Shown here piece after piece: positions 33,876 to 43,200 of a stretch of 64,000 nucleotides of DNA. Every line of letters starts with the position of its first letter. Positions within the stretch are counted from its first letter, which is position 1. The notes below the pieces were generated by a model. It did not search any database. It was not told where the DNA came from and saw only the letters and a list, made by a program, of their open reading frames with translations. The translations under genes and the position numbers were made by a program. Origin of the DNA: Lewinellaceae bacterium (GTDB lineage Bacteria > Bacteroidota > Bacteroidia > Chitinophagales > Saprospiraceae); contig JACJXZ010000006.1 of assembly GCA_020636375.1 (NCBI GenBank), positions 372,001 through 436,000 on the forward strand, given 5' to 3'.

Positions 33876-34674
33876 AGTCCTCCATATTGTGCTGAATGAT
33901 CAGTTTTGCCCCGTTCTCCGTCAGGAAGGCTTCCATTTTTTCCATGCTTTCCCTGGTTTGCGCCACATCATAGTTGAAGCGAGGCGCACGTTTTTCTTTT
34001 CGGTTTTCCGGCGTATGGTACAGGTCGCCCGAGAGTACTACCGGCCCGTAGCTGGGCAGCTGCAGGGACAGGCTCTGGTGGCCGATGGTGTGCCCGGGGG
34101 TTGGGATGATCTTCACCAGGCCGTCGCCAAAAACGTCATATTCTCCATCCAGCTTTTGCACTTTGCTCAGTGCGCTGTACGAATCGGGAGAATAGCCGGC
34201 CTGTGGCGGCAGAGAATCTCTGGTGGCAAATTCATACTCGCTTTCCTGCACCAGCCAGGTGGCGTGGCTGAAATAATTGGCGTTGCCAGTATGGTCGAAG
34301 TGGCAATGCGAGAAGGCGATGTAATCTATGCTGTCGGGCGCCAGGCCTATGGTTTTCATCTGATCCGACAGCCCGGCCTCCACCGTCAGGTGAAAGATAC
34401 TGTCGGGGGTATACATGCCGCCCGGCATGCCGGCAATGGCCTCCGGCAGGCCCAGGTCCCAGATGAGGCGGCCTTTGGAATGTTCTATTACAAATATCGG
34501 GTTAGCAAACAGGAAGGATTGCCCGGCGTAAACATCCGTTTCTGAGAAAGCCCGGGCATTGAGTACATTGATGCGCCCGCCGTCCAGAACATAGAGCTTA
34601 AGGGAAGGCTCCTGCTTTGGGCTGTTGCAGGCAAGCAGGCTGAAAAGTAAAAGGCAAGCGGTGAATTTTTGCAT
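33838..34674 (-). CDS. Metallo-beta-lactamase-fold lipoprotein, N-acyl-homoserine-lactonase-like
   Basis: 278 residues with a lipoprotein signal ('LLFSLLAC', Cys near 16). Metal-site motifs are complete: 'SHCHFDHTGN' near residue 122, 'PTPGHTIGHQSL' near 192, 'LSGDLYH' near 215 and 'IQHN' near 261. The ordering and the 'ANPIFVIEHSKGRLIWDLG' N-terminal strand match the AHL-lactonase group rather than beta-lactamases. As an exported lipoprotein it could open lactone signals or other lactones. The last 38 bp overlap the start of the hybrid sensor gene, so the two are co-transcribed; the sensor might respond to its substrate or product. Confidence 0.82.
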   Translation of the reverse strand: MQKFTACLLLFSLLACNSPKQEPSLKLYVLDGGRINVLNARAFSETDVYAGQSFLFANPIFVIEHSKGRLIWDLGLPEAIAGMPGGMYTPDSIFHLTVEAGLSDQMKTIGLAPDSIDYIAFSHCHFDHTGNANYFSHATWLVQESEYEFATRDSLPPQAGYSPDSYSALSKVQKLDGEYDVFGDGLVKIIPTPGHTIGHQSLSLQLPSYGPVVLSGDLYHTPENRKEKRAPRFNYDVAQTRESMEKMEAFLTENGAKLIIQHNMEDYESLPKIPAYLD

Positions 34675-34851
34675 GGCACAGGGTTTCAGTTAGATAGAAG
34701 GATCTTTCCAAAAATACTGGAATTACGGGAATATCAAAATGACAGGCGGACCTCCGGGCTGTCGGATGTCTTCATTATTTGGCTCAGGCACAACGGCTGC
34801 AACAACAATCCAACCATCTGACTGTTCGCCAATTCCAGCAGCACCTCCGCG

Positions 34852-35034
34852 AAACTCACCACCCTCTCCGACATCCATGACAACGCCTGGAACCTGCAAA
34901 AGGTACTGGACAACCCCGAGGTGCAGAAAACCGGCGCCATCATGGGATATAACGGAGCGGAGCTGAAGGATATCCCCGCGACTTATCTGGTGCTGGATAC
35001 CGAAACTTTGGAGGCCCGGGTATTCGGGTTGTGA
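34852..35034 (+). pseudogene. YfcE-type phosphodiesterase gene with internal deletion
   Basis: It reads 'KLTTLSDIHDNAWNLQKVLD' then 'NPEVQKTGAIMGYNGAELKD' and 'IPATYLVLDTETLEARVFGL'. Against the intact paralogue at 26556-27068 it keeps the first ~30 and last ~33 codons; about 107 codons between 'TGA' and 'IMGYNG' are missing, in frame. The start codon position holds CGC instead of ATG. All metal ligands after the first D-H pair are gone, so it cannot be active. Confidence 0.9.
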
Positions 35035-35057
35035 CCTTCCCTCTCCGCATCTCCCGC

Positions 35058-38000
35058 TCACTCCGTCTCCTCCGCCTCCGGCAGTTCCACGAAGAAATCC
35101 GTCCCCACGCCGGGCTGGGTTTCGAAGTAGAGCCGGCCGCCGGCCGCTTCGACGATGCCTTTGCACATGGCCAGGCCGAGGCCCATGCCGGAAGATTTGG
35201 TGGTGAAGTTGGGCTGGAAGACCTTGGCCCGGGCTTCCTCAGGTATGCCGGCGCCGTTGTCCGATACTTTGATGACGGAACAGCCCTCCTGCCGGAACAG
35301 CTGTAGGGCGATCCGCCCCTTGCGGCCTTCAGGGATGGCCTGCTGAGCGTTTTTGACCAGGTTGGTGAGCACCCTTACCAGCTGCTTTTTGTCGGTGAAG
35401 GCCCGGAGTGTTTCTTCGGGCAGGGCCAGTTCGATGTCTTCGGCCGGTTCCTGGTGTTCGGTAAACAGGTTGTAGACGGAAGCGAGCACTTCGTTCAGCG
35501 CCAGCGTTTCGTTTTCGGCGCGGGGCATCTTGGCGAAGTTGGAAAACTCCGTAGCGATGTGCGTCAGGCCGTCGATCTGTTCGATCATGGTTTGGGAAAC
35601 GCGCTCGATCATGGCGGCGGCGCGTTCGGGGTCGGAGCGCTGGGCGTACTGCAGGTATTGGATGCTCAGCTTCATGGGCGTGAGCGGGTTTTTGATCTCG
35701 TGGGCCACCTGTTTAGCCATCTCCCGCCAGGCGCCTTCCCGTTCCGATTGCCGCAGCTTTTCGGTGCTTTCTTCCAGCTTGGCAATCATCTGGTTATAGG
35801 CTTCCACCAGGTCCCCGATCTCATCCGGGCTGCCCCATTCCAGCGGCTCGTTGTTGCCGAGGCTGAAGCTGCGAAGCTTGTCGCCGATGGCGGCCAGCGG
35901 CCGGGTGATGGAGTTGGCTACGGCAATGGCCAGGGCGCCGCCCATGAGCAACAGGAAAACATAAACATTGAACAAGGCCCCCATAAACTCTACGACGCTT
36001 TCCTGCATGGCCTGGTCGGACGCCGTATAGGGGATTTGCAGAAAGCAGGCCGGGCCGCCCGCCTGGTCAGGCAGGGTGACGTAGGCAGCTTTATAAGCCC
36101 GCCCGTCCACCTCTTCATCGAGCACCACCGGGCGGAATTCCTTTTCTTCCAGTGCCCGGAGGGCCGGCGCCGCCAGTTGCGGCTCTTTCTCATCGCCCCG
36201 GAAAAGAAAAGGGGCGGAGGAGGCCAGTAAATATCCTTCCCGGCTGTAGAGGTTGATGTCCACTTTGTGCGTCCTGGACAGCCGGCTGATGCTCAGCGCA
36301 TCTGCCGGCGGCGCCTCGGCCAGGCTAATGCTGCGCACCAGGACGTTCACGGTTTCGATGAGCCGCTCCTGCTGGTGCTGGATGGCGGTTTGCCGGAAAT
36401 AGGCGATCGTCGCCATGCCGATAAAAGCGAATGCCGCCAGGGACAGCCCGATGACCGACAGCTGTATGCGGTGGCGAAGGGAGGGCTCGCCGATCAACAG
36501 CCGGGAAGGGGTTGCCGGGAACAATTCCAGCCGCCGGCTGCTGCTGAACAACAGCAAGGCCAGCAGCAGGGCCATCGCAAAAAGGCAGGAAAACAGGGAG
36601 AGGGGTTTGAGGTAGCCGCCCAGCGCTTCGCCGACGGCCGCCTGGTAACCGCCCGGCACCCCGTAGAAGAGGGCCGCATACCGGCTGTCGACCCGTTCCC
36701 GCCCCCCTTCGCCCTCCGGCCACGGGCCCGGCCCGGCCTTGTCCTCCGGGATGGTGCCGTACCGGGCGGCGGGTCGGCCTTCAAAGGTGACGATAAAGTC
36801 GAAGGCACCCTGCCGGGCCGGGTTGGCGGGGATCAGTTCCTGGTAGATGCCCTCTGCCGGCCGGGTGGCGGGGCGGAACAACAGCCACCGGAGCGCTTTC
36901 CCGGAGGGCTGCAAAGGCCCAAGCGCATACCAATGATAGGATGCATTGGGCGCCAGGCGGTACAGGCCAGGAACCAACTGCCGGCCAACCGGCGCGGCGG
37001 AGTCCCATTGCAGAAGGTAATTGTTACCCAGGTAAGGGTAGGCCTCCAACAGGTATAGTTCGGCTTTTTCAGCCGTTTCGCCGCTCAGCCCGGGCAACAG
37101 CGTATCCGTCCTGATCAGTTCCGCAAGCTGCTCTTCCGCCCGGCTGTCGCGGGGCGAGACCAGGCTTTGGGCGAAAGCCAGCCGTTCCTGAGCGCCTCTG
37201 TCCAGCTGATATTTGAAAAAGAAACCCGCTCCCAGAGCGGCCAGCAATCCCAGCCAGGCGATCAGCCAGGCCGGACTGCCGGCGTCCAGCTCAATGAACA
37301 AATCCAGCAACAGGAGGTACAACAGGAGGATGAGCGCCCCCGTCAGCACGCTGACGCCCAGCGGAAGCACGGCAACCAACGGCATGCTGAACAACAGAGA
37401 ACCGCCAATGGCCAGAAGCCGCTGCCGGCGGCCGAGCCGCAGTTGCATCACCCCCCGCCCCAGCCAGAGGCTCAGCAACAGCAAGCCGAACAGGAGCAGG
37501 ACGATGCAGGCCATAGCGGTGAAGCTGAGCGGGCCCAGGTTGAAAATGTTCCGAAAATCGAAAGGCAACCCCGAATCCAGCACCAGGTTGCGGATGAGCA
37601 GGATGATCGCCAGCAGACACAGCGAAAGGAAAAAATTGGAAAGAAAGGCCAGCGCCGTCTTCCCGGAGATGCTCCACCGCTGGAAGGCAGGCCGTTGAAA
37701 GCTGTGCTGGGCAAAACTGAGCAAGGCAGCAGCCAGCAGGCCATTCAGCAGGAGAAGGGCTAGTGTGCTTCCCCGCCCCCAGGGCTGGAAAAGGCCTTCG
37801 AGATAAAAATTGCCGGTGAAGGAAAACTGGCTGTAAAGGGCGTTGAGCAGAAGTACGGGCAGCAGGAAAAAGGCCCAGCCCGCCGGCGGCTGGTATTTCC
37901 TGCCGAGCTGCAGGGCCAGCCGCCCGATTCCTGCCAGCCCGACCGCCACCAACAGGAACCCCACGCCAAAGGCCAGCGCCGAGGACGACCCCACCGCCCA

Positions 38001-38072
38001 CCATTGCACACCTGCTCCTGTCAGGAACAGGCCTGCTCCCGCCGCGCTTTGGGTCAACTGGCCCCGGTTCAT
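35058..38072 (-). CDS. NtrY-like multi-pass sensor histidine kinase
   Basis: 1004 residues: about seven N-terminal helices (to about 290), a periplasmic region, two more helices near 500-550, a second periplasmic sensor region, a last helix near 690-715 ('FLLLMGGALAIAVANSI'), HAMP (about 716-770), HisKA with His791 ('QVAHEIKNPLTPMKLSIQYL') and HATPase ('LTNLVKNAQQAIPEG', 'DNGAGIPEEARAKVF', 'GMGLGLAMCKGIVEAAGG'). The 'HEIKNPLTPMKLS' box is typical of NtrY-type kinases, whose partner is usually an NtrC-like sigma-54 activator; no response regulator is adjacent. The signal is unknown. Confidence 0.88.
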   Translation of the reverse strand: MNRGQLTQSAAGAGLFLTGAGVQWWAVGSSSALAFGVGFLLVAVGLAGIGRLALQLGRKYQPPAGWAFFLLPVLLLNALYSQFSFTGNFYLEGLFQPWGRGSTLALLLLNGLLAAALLSFAQHSFQRPAFQRWSISGKTALAFLSNFFLSLCLLAIILLIRNLVLDSGLPFDFRNIFNLGPLSFTAMACIVLLLFGLLLLSLWLGRGVMQLRLGRRQRLLAIGGSLLFSMPLVAVLPLGVSVLTGALILLLYLLLLDLFIELDAGSPAWLIAWLGLLAALGAGFFFKYQLDRGAQERLAFAQSLVSPRDSRAEEQLAELIRTDTLLPGLSGETAEKAELYLLEAYPYLGNNYLLQWDSAAPVGRQLVPGLYRLAPNASYHWYALGPLQPSGKALRWLLFRPATRPAEGIYQELIPANPARQGAFDFIVTFEGRPAARYGTIPEDKAGPGPWPEGEGGRERVDSRYAALFYGVPGGYQAAVGEALGGYLKPLSLFSCLFAMALLLALLLFSSSRRLELFPATPSRLLIGEPSLRHRIQLSVIGLSLAAFAFIGMATIAYFRQTAIQHQQERLIETVNVLVRSISLAEAPPADALSISRLSRTHKVDINLYSREGYLLASSAPFLFRGDEKEPQLAAPALRALEEKEFRPVVLDEEVDGRAYKAAYVTLPDQAGGPACFLQIPYTASDQAMQESVVEFMGALFNVYVFLLLMGGALAIAVANSITRPLAAIGDKLRSFSLGNNEPLEWGSPDEIGDLVEAYNQMIAKLEESTEKLRQSEREGAWREMAKQVAHEIKNPLTPMKLSIQYLQYAQRSDPERAAAMIERVSQTMIEQIDGLTHIATEFSNFAKMPRAENETLALNEVLASVYNLFTEHQEPAEDIELALPEETLRAFTDKKQLVRVLTNLVKNAQQAIPEGRKGRIALQLFRQEGCSVIKVSDNGAGIPEEARAKVFQPNFTTKSSGMGLGLAMCKGIVEAAGGRLYFETQPGVGTDFFVELPEAEETE

Positions 38073-38224
38073 GCTCTTGGTTTAGTTGTGATTCTGTAAC
38101 TCTTTACGCGAAATTGGCCTGTAAAGTTACTTCTTCCCGCCGGGAATCAAACGCCGGAAACTTTTATTCCTACCCCTTCGTTGGCATACCAGGAAGAAAG
38201 GCCTATCTTTCGTCTTTGTTCTTT

Positions 38225-38723
38225 GCTGCGGGCTGCTCTATCGCGGTCGTGACCGTTAGCGTCACGAATGAGGAAAGTCCGGACAACGTAGAGCGCCACG
38301 CCACCTAACGGGTGGGCTCCCGGCTTCTGTGCCGGGAGACAGAAAGTGCCACAGAAAGCTAGACTGCCGACGCCTTGGTGAAGAGCAGAAGCGGGCTTTG
38401 TCCGCCGAAGCTTTAGCGAAGGCGGGTAAAGGTGAAAACGTGCGGTAAGAGCGCACGCTCTGCCGTAGCAATACGGCGGAGGGGTAAACCTCGTGGGTTG
38501 AAATGCCACGTACACCACGATTCCTGGCCCTGACCGGAGCGCGAGCTCCTCGTCAGGAGTAGGAGGCGGGTTGCTCGCCTGCTTGTTCTCCTCCGGGAAA
38601 ACAGTCGTGGGGGGTAGGCAGATAGACCCTGACGGCGACGTCAGGGCTGGATAAATGATAGAGGCCGTGAGCTGGGCGCAAGCCCACCGTCACGGAACAA
38701 AATCCGGCTTACAGGCCCGCAGC
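38225..38723 (+). ncRNA. rnpB: RNase P RNA
   Basis: The catalytic RNA that trims tRNA 5' ends. Conserved blocks in order: P4 5' half 'GAGGAAAGTCCGG' (38269-38281), 'CACAGAAA' (38350-38357), 'GTGCGGTAAGAGCGCAC' (38440-38456), 'GGGGTAAACC', and the 3' block 'ACAAAATCCGGCTTAC' (38697-38712). GCTGCGGGC (38225-38233) pairs with GCCCGCAGC (38715-38723) as P1, fixing both ends. At about 499 nt it is longer than common A-type RNAs (about 350-400), partly from a palindromic insertion at 38401-38426. A divergent kinase gene starts 152 bp upstream. Confidence 0.95.
38401..38426. repeat. Palindromic repeat inside RNase P RNA (P12 region)
   Basis: CCGCCGAAGC-TTTA-GCGAAGGCGG forms a hairpin in the part of rnpB corresponding to variable helix P12. 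GCCGAAGCTTTAGCGAAGG is nearly identical to the element at about 30646-30663 in the hybrid kinase gene. Its minus-strand translation carries the 'AFAKASA' peptide. Confidence 0.75.
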
Positions 38724-38732
38724 ATTTTAAAT

Positions 38733-38782
38733 TAGTGAAGGAGTGAAGGAGTGAAGGAGTGAAGGAGTGAATGAATGAATGA
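38733..38782. repeat. AGTGAAGG tandem repeat after rnpB
   Basis: About five GAGTGAAG units pass into GAATGAAT units directly after the mature 3' end of RNase P RNA. It is the same unit class as at 14158 and 17178. Confidence 0.8.
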
Positions 38783-38784
38783 AG

Positions 38785-38843
38785 GTGCGAACACAGCGGG
38801 GGCCGGACGTTTGAAGAACGTCCGGCCCCCGCTGCGTTCGCAC
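38785..38843. terminator. 27-bp hairpin downstream of rnpB
   Basis: The arm starting GTGCGAACACAGCGGGGGCC pairs with its complement with one mismatch around a 5-nt loop. No T-run follows, so it may be a processing or attenuation hairpin or a foldback repeat rather than a classic terminator. Confidence 0.6.
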
Positions 38844-38901
38844 GCTGTATTTTTGATTTTCCCGAGTGGCCCGGCAGGGGCGGAAAATCAAAAATACAGC
38901 G
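38843..38901. terminator. Second long hairpin abutting the porV stop codon
   Basis: CGCTGTATTTTTGATTTTCC pairs with its complement ending at 38901, one base before the porV stop triplet. Read from porV (minus strand) the 3' arm ends in AAAATACAGCG. It probably stops both rnpB and porV transcripts. Confidence 0.65.
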
Positions 38902-40116
38902 TCACTCATTGGCGTCGAAGGCGCCGAAATCGAAGAGTAGGGAGAACCGCAGCGTATTATCCAGCGGGTTGCGCTGGTTGGTGGTCGGGATGAGGTAGGA
39001 GAAATTGAGGCCGAAGATGTTGTACTTCAGGCCCAACCCTACGGTAAAGAACTTGCGCCCGCCCTTCTGCAGGTGTTCGTTAAAATAGCCGGCGCGGACG
39101 GCAAACTGCTTGTCGTACCAGTATTCAATGCCGAAAGAGTACATCAGTTCCCTCAGCTCTTCGCTCATGCCTTCCGGCGCGTCGCTGAAGGAAGAGAAAA
39201 TGGCGCTGACGCCGGACTGTTCACGGTAGTCGAAGACGCCGTTGCCGTCCAGGTCTTCGCACGTCTCATCCTGGCAGGGCGTGGGCACCATCAGCTTGTT
39301 GATGTCGGTGGCGAAGGTGATGGTATTGTATTCGTCGAGGTCGACCTCCCAGGCGGCGCCCAGCCCGAAGTTGGCGGGCAGGTAGTCGCGGAACAGGGAG
39401 TTGGTGTAGGTGATCTTGGAGCCGATGTTGGTCAGGGCCAGGCCGACGGTCAGCTGCGACTCGGCATTTTCCAGCTCAATGGGCGTGCGGTAGGTGAAGG
39501 AGATGTCGGCCGCGCCGGCGATGCCGGGCTCGATGGTCTCTCCGCCTTCCACCTGCTGGCCGGCGGCCAGGTTGGAGTAGATGAACTTGGCGCTCAGCGA
39601 GGCGGCAAACTTTTCAGACAACTTGCGCGCGTAGGCGGCGGTGATCTCGAATTCGTTCGGCCGGCCTATGGCCAGAGGCTCTCCGTTCTGGTCGGTGAAC
39701 TGTATGCTGCCCAGCGAGAAATAACGCAGGCCAAAGCCCAGGGCCTGCAGGTCATCCAGCTTGTAGTAACCAGAGAGATAGGCCAGATAGACGTCGTTGA
39801 GGCCCAGCGCCCGCAGCCAGGGCGTATAGGTGGCGGAAACAGCCAGCCCTTCTTCCGCAAAGACGATCTTCGAAGGGTTGAAGTGCATGGCGTTCGGGTC
39901 GGGCGAGATGCCGATGCCGGCATCGCCCATGGCGCCGGAACGCGCATCGGCGACGATGCGCAGGAACGGGACGGCGGAAACCACCGTATTGGTGCAGGGC
40001 GTACCGTCCAGATTGAAGTATTTCCCATTTTCCTCATAGCATTGTGCCGTTGCCTCCGTAGACAAAGCAGAAATCGCGAGCAATATGAGAAGAGAGTGTA
40101 GTAATAGATTCTTCAT
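38902..40116 (-). CDS. porV: PorV, type IX secretion outer-membrane shuttle protein
   Basis: A 404-residue FadL-like barrel that carries T9SS cargo from the translocon to the PorU attachment complex. Starting at MKNLLLHS it has a signal peptide (to about residue 24, 'TEATAQ'). Family signatures are 'NTVVSAVPFLRIVADARSGAMGD' (split over residues 45-70), 'ISPDPNAMHFNPSK' and the C-terminal strands 'GLGLKYNIFGLNFSYLIP' and 'LRFSLLFDF'. An internal EF-hand-like Asp loop ('DLDGNGVFDY') is visible. It lies downstream of two porU genes on the same strand, as in other Bacteroidota where porU and porV are neighbours. Confidence 0.93.
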   Translation of the reverse strand: MKNLLLHSLLILLAISALSTEATAQCYEENGKYFNLDGTPCTNTVVSAVPFLRIVADARSGAMGDAGIGISPDPNAMHFNPSKIVFAEEGLAVSATYTPWLRALGLNDVYLAYLSGYYKLDDLQALGFGLRYFSLGSIQFTDQNGEPLAIGRPNEFEITAAYARKLSEKFAASLSAKFIYSNLAAGQQVEGGETIEPGIAGAADISFTYRTPIELENAESQLTVGLALTNIGSKITYTNSLFRDYLPANFGLGAAWEVDLDEYNTITFATDINKLMVPTPCQDETCEDLDGNGVFDYREQSGVSAIFSSFSDAPEGMSEELRELMYSFGIEYWYDKQFAVRAGYFNEHLQKGGRKFFTVGLGLKYNIFGLNFSYLIPTTNQRNPLDNTLRFSLLFDFGAFDANE

Positions 40117-40279
40117 GAGATCCTCACTGTTTAACAAAAAAGTTTTGCAAATATAGTATTTGTTGGCGGAATTTCAGCCCTTCTTTACGACGCCGGCATT
40201 TCCGGCAGGACAAAAAAAGCCTCCTCCTTTGCCTTTTGCAAATTCCTTGCCACAATATCAATACGAAAATTTCGGGTTC

Positions 40280-43200
40280 TTATTTTAGGATGACCAGTTT
40301 TTCAAACGCACTTTGTCCGCTCAACAGCATATTGCCGGTATTGGAAGCCCTCACTTTTACCTTGTACAGATAGACGCCCCGCGCCAGCCGGCCGCCGTAG
40401 TCGTCGCGCCCGTCCCACCCGATACAGTCGTCGCGCCGTATGGCCCCGTCGGAGAAAACAGAGGCCTCGATGGTTTTGACCAGGCGCCCGGAAACGGCAA
40501 AAACCTGGATCAGGACTTCCAGTTCCTGGTTGGGCAGGTTGTGGTCGAACTGGAAGCAGGTCCAATCCGTGAAGGGATTCGGATAGTTGAGCACGCGTTC
40601 CAGCGCCACTTCCTCCGAGGCGGCGACGACGAATTCGGTGTACCCTTCGCTGGAATTGTTGGCCACGTCCCAGGCTTTGACCCGGATGCTGTGGCGGCCT
40701 TCCGGCAGTTTGGACAAGGGGTAGCGCACCGTACCCCGGGTATAGTCGTCGAGCTCCGCCTCGTAAAAGTCGTTGAGCAGGTAGGTGTTCTGGGTATTGT
40801 CGTTGAGCACCCCTTCCAGGTCGTGGCCGATACTGTTGCCGACGACGTTGATGCCGTTGTCGTCTTCGAGTTTGACCAGCAGGGTCGGGTTGGGGTTGGT
40901 GATGCTTCCGAAGACGAAATCCTCGGTATTCAAAAACACATCCACCCTGGGCCCCTCGTCGTCCGCCAGGGCATCCGGGCTGGAACCTCCGATGATGATA
41001 TGCTCATAGCTGCCGGCAGCGTCCTCCAGGGTAGATTCATCCGCCGCATAGTAACTGACCTTTCCGGGCCCGAACTGGTAGTTGATGTCTCTGGGCACGA
41101 CAAAGGTAAACCGGAAACGCCCGTTGACGGCCGAGGCGCGCCCCTTGAAGAGGACATTTTTCTGAATCCGGTACGGATACACCATATTGTCGCCCTGGCC
41201 GATCGTCGATGTGGTTTGGGCCTTGTCGTAAATGGTGGGATAAACGATGCCGTTGAAACCGGAGAGCAACTTTCCTTCGGCGTCGGTAATCATGCCCTCA
41301 ATCGTCACTTTCTGCAGTGCCCGGAGGGTGTCCAGGCGGTTTTCCTCTGCCGGCTGCCCGTTGATGCTGAGGGTGGCCACCCGGTATTTCGGGATGGCGA
41401 CTTTCAAGGAGGGGTCGCCGATGAGGGCAAATTTGGGGGAATTGCCCTGGTCGGAATTGCCCACTGCATTTTTACAGCGGCGCATGGCTTCTCCCAGGGT
41501 AAGCGGCTCGTCGCCCTCGTGCTGGTAGAGGAAGTCGAGCGCGCTCCGGGTCAGCGCCCGGTTGCCGCCGACGTAAACCGCCCGGGTGGTGGTGAACAGG
41601 GCGATCGCCCCTCCCCTGGGGTGCAGGAATACTTCCTCGCCGGCGGTCGTGAACGTGGGGTCGTCATAACCGGTAAAGGTGCAGGTGGCGGTGATAAAGA
41701 CCGGCAGCTTGTCATAGTTCTCCCAGGACAGGATGTCGGAAATGTTCAGCACCCGCTCCTGCGCCCAGCCCCTGGGGCCGCCGTGGCCGAGGTAGACCAC
41801 AGCCTGGGCGCCCTGAAAGACGGCCTGGTTGAGCTGTTCGGTCGCCTGAGGCACCCGCTCGCCTCCCGGGGTTGCTTCCTGGGGGAAGGCGTCCAGGTAG
41901 ATTTTTTCCAGGTTGATGTAGCGCACCGAATCGTTGAGCTGGTCGGCAATCCGGTCGGCATCGACGTAGTGGCTGTAATCGAAATTGCCGTCTTTGTCGT
42001 CGCCGACGAAGACGAGGCGGTTGCGCCAGTCGCCCAGCGTCTTTTCGCTGCTGTCGTAGTGGATGATCTTGTCGACGACGGTCCGGGCTTCCCCGGCCGT
42101 CCTGACGGGCAGTCGCCCCACGGCGATGCTGAGCGGCCCGTCGAGCGGGGCGCTGCTCGCCTGGTTGTCGAGGATGGCGTAGTAGTCGTCGCTGGGATGG
42201 GCATTGATGGGATGCAGGCTTTCGGCCTCATAGACGGGGATGAAATTACCTCCGATGCCGTAGATGTCCCGGGCGTCGAAGGAGCCGTCGCCGAAGAGCA
42301 GCAGGTAGCGGAACCGTTCGCTGCGCTGGCGCAGCATCCGGGCGAAGTTGCGGATGGCGGTGGGCTCGCTCCTGCCGGAAGCAAATTCGTTGAACACCTG
42401 CCCGACGGCGGCCAGCTCGATCGCCAGGCCGTCCCGTTCCGAACGATGCTGTGCGAGGCGGAGGGCTTCTTCCATGAAATCGGGATGGTATACGATCACC
42501 ATGTCTGTCGGGCCAATGGCGCTCAGGTTTTGGTTGGGAATGAGGCCAATGGCCTCGGGTTCGGGGAAATCCTGATTGGCCTCAAAAGCGATGAATTCCC
42601 GCAGCGTGGTTGTGGCCGCCCGGAAGGACAACTGCTGGCCGTTGCGCTCCAACGGCGGCAGAGTCGGCGCCAGCGGGTCGGTCACGTCCCAGACGACAAT
42701 ACCGGGCCCGGCACCCTGTAACCGGAATTCAGTAACCGGATAGTTCAGGCTGCGCTGGTCCCGGAAGGCCATCCGGGGCCCCTCCATCCGCAGGGCGCGC
42801 CGCACGTTGAGCTGCACGAAATCGAGCCAGGCCTGGCTGCCGTCGTCGGGGCCGGCAGGGTGGGGATACCGGACGGTAAAGCTCACCGCCGGGCCGTCCA
42901 GGAGAACCGTGCCGCTGAGGGCCGCCCGGTGGGCATAGATTTTCTCAATATCTTCGGATGCGAAGTTGGTAATGGGGCTGGCGGATTCGCTTTCCACGGA
43001 CTGCCCGTTGATGTCCACAAAGAAAGAATTGTCCTGCCCTGCCCGCAAGGCCATAACGGCGAGCAGGGAGGCAGGCTCTTCTGTCAGCAGGTTGGGGAAG
43101 TTGAAGGCATTGGGATAGTCGTACCGGCGCGCCCCCCGGAACTGATCTCCGTACCAGTGCTGCCCGGAACCGGTCGTCTTCGCCCATTCGTAGAAGATGT

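Noticed and set aside
38733..38782. CRISPR-like array after rnpB
   Set aside because: Short contiguous repeats, no spacers.
40313..42721. 802-codon open frame antisense to the shorter porU
   Set aside because: Same explanation as for the other porU shadow; no start context, signal or domain.
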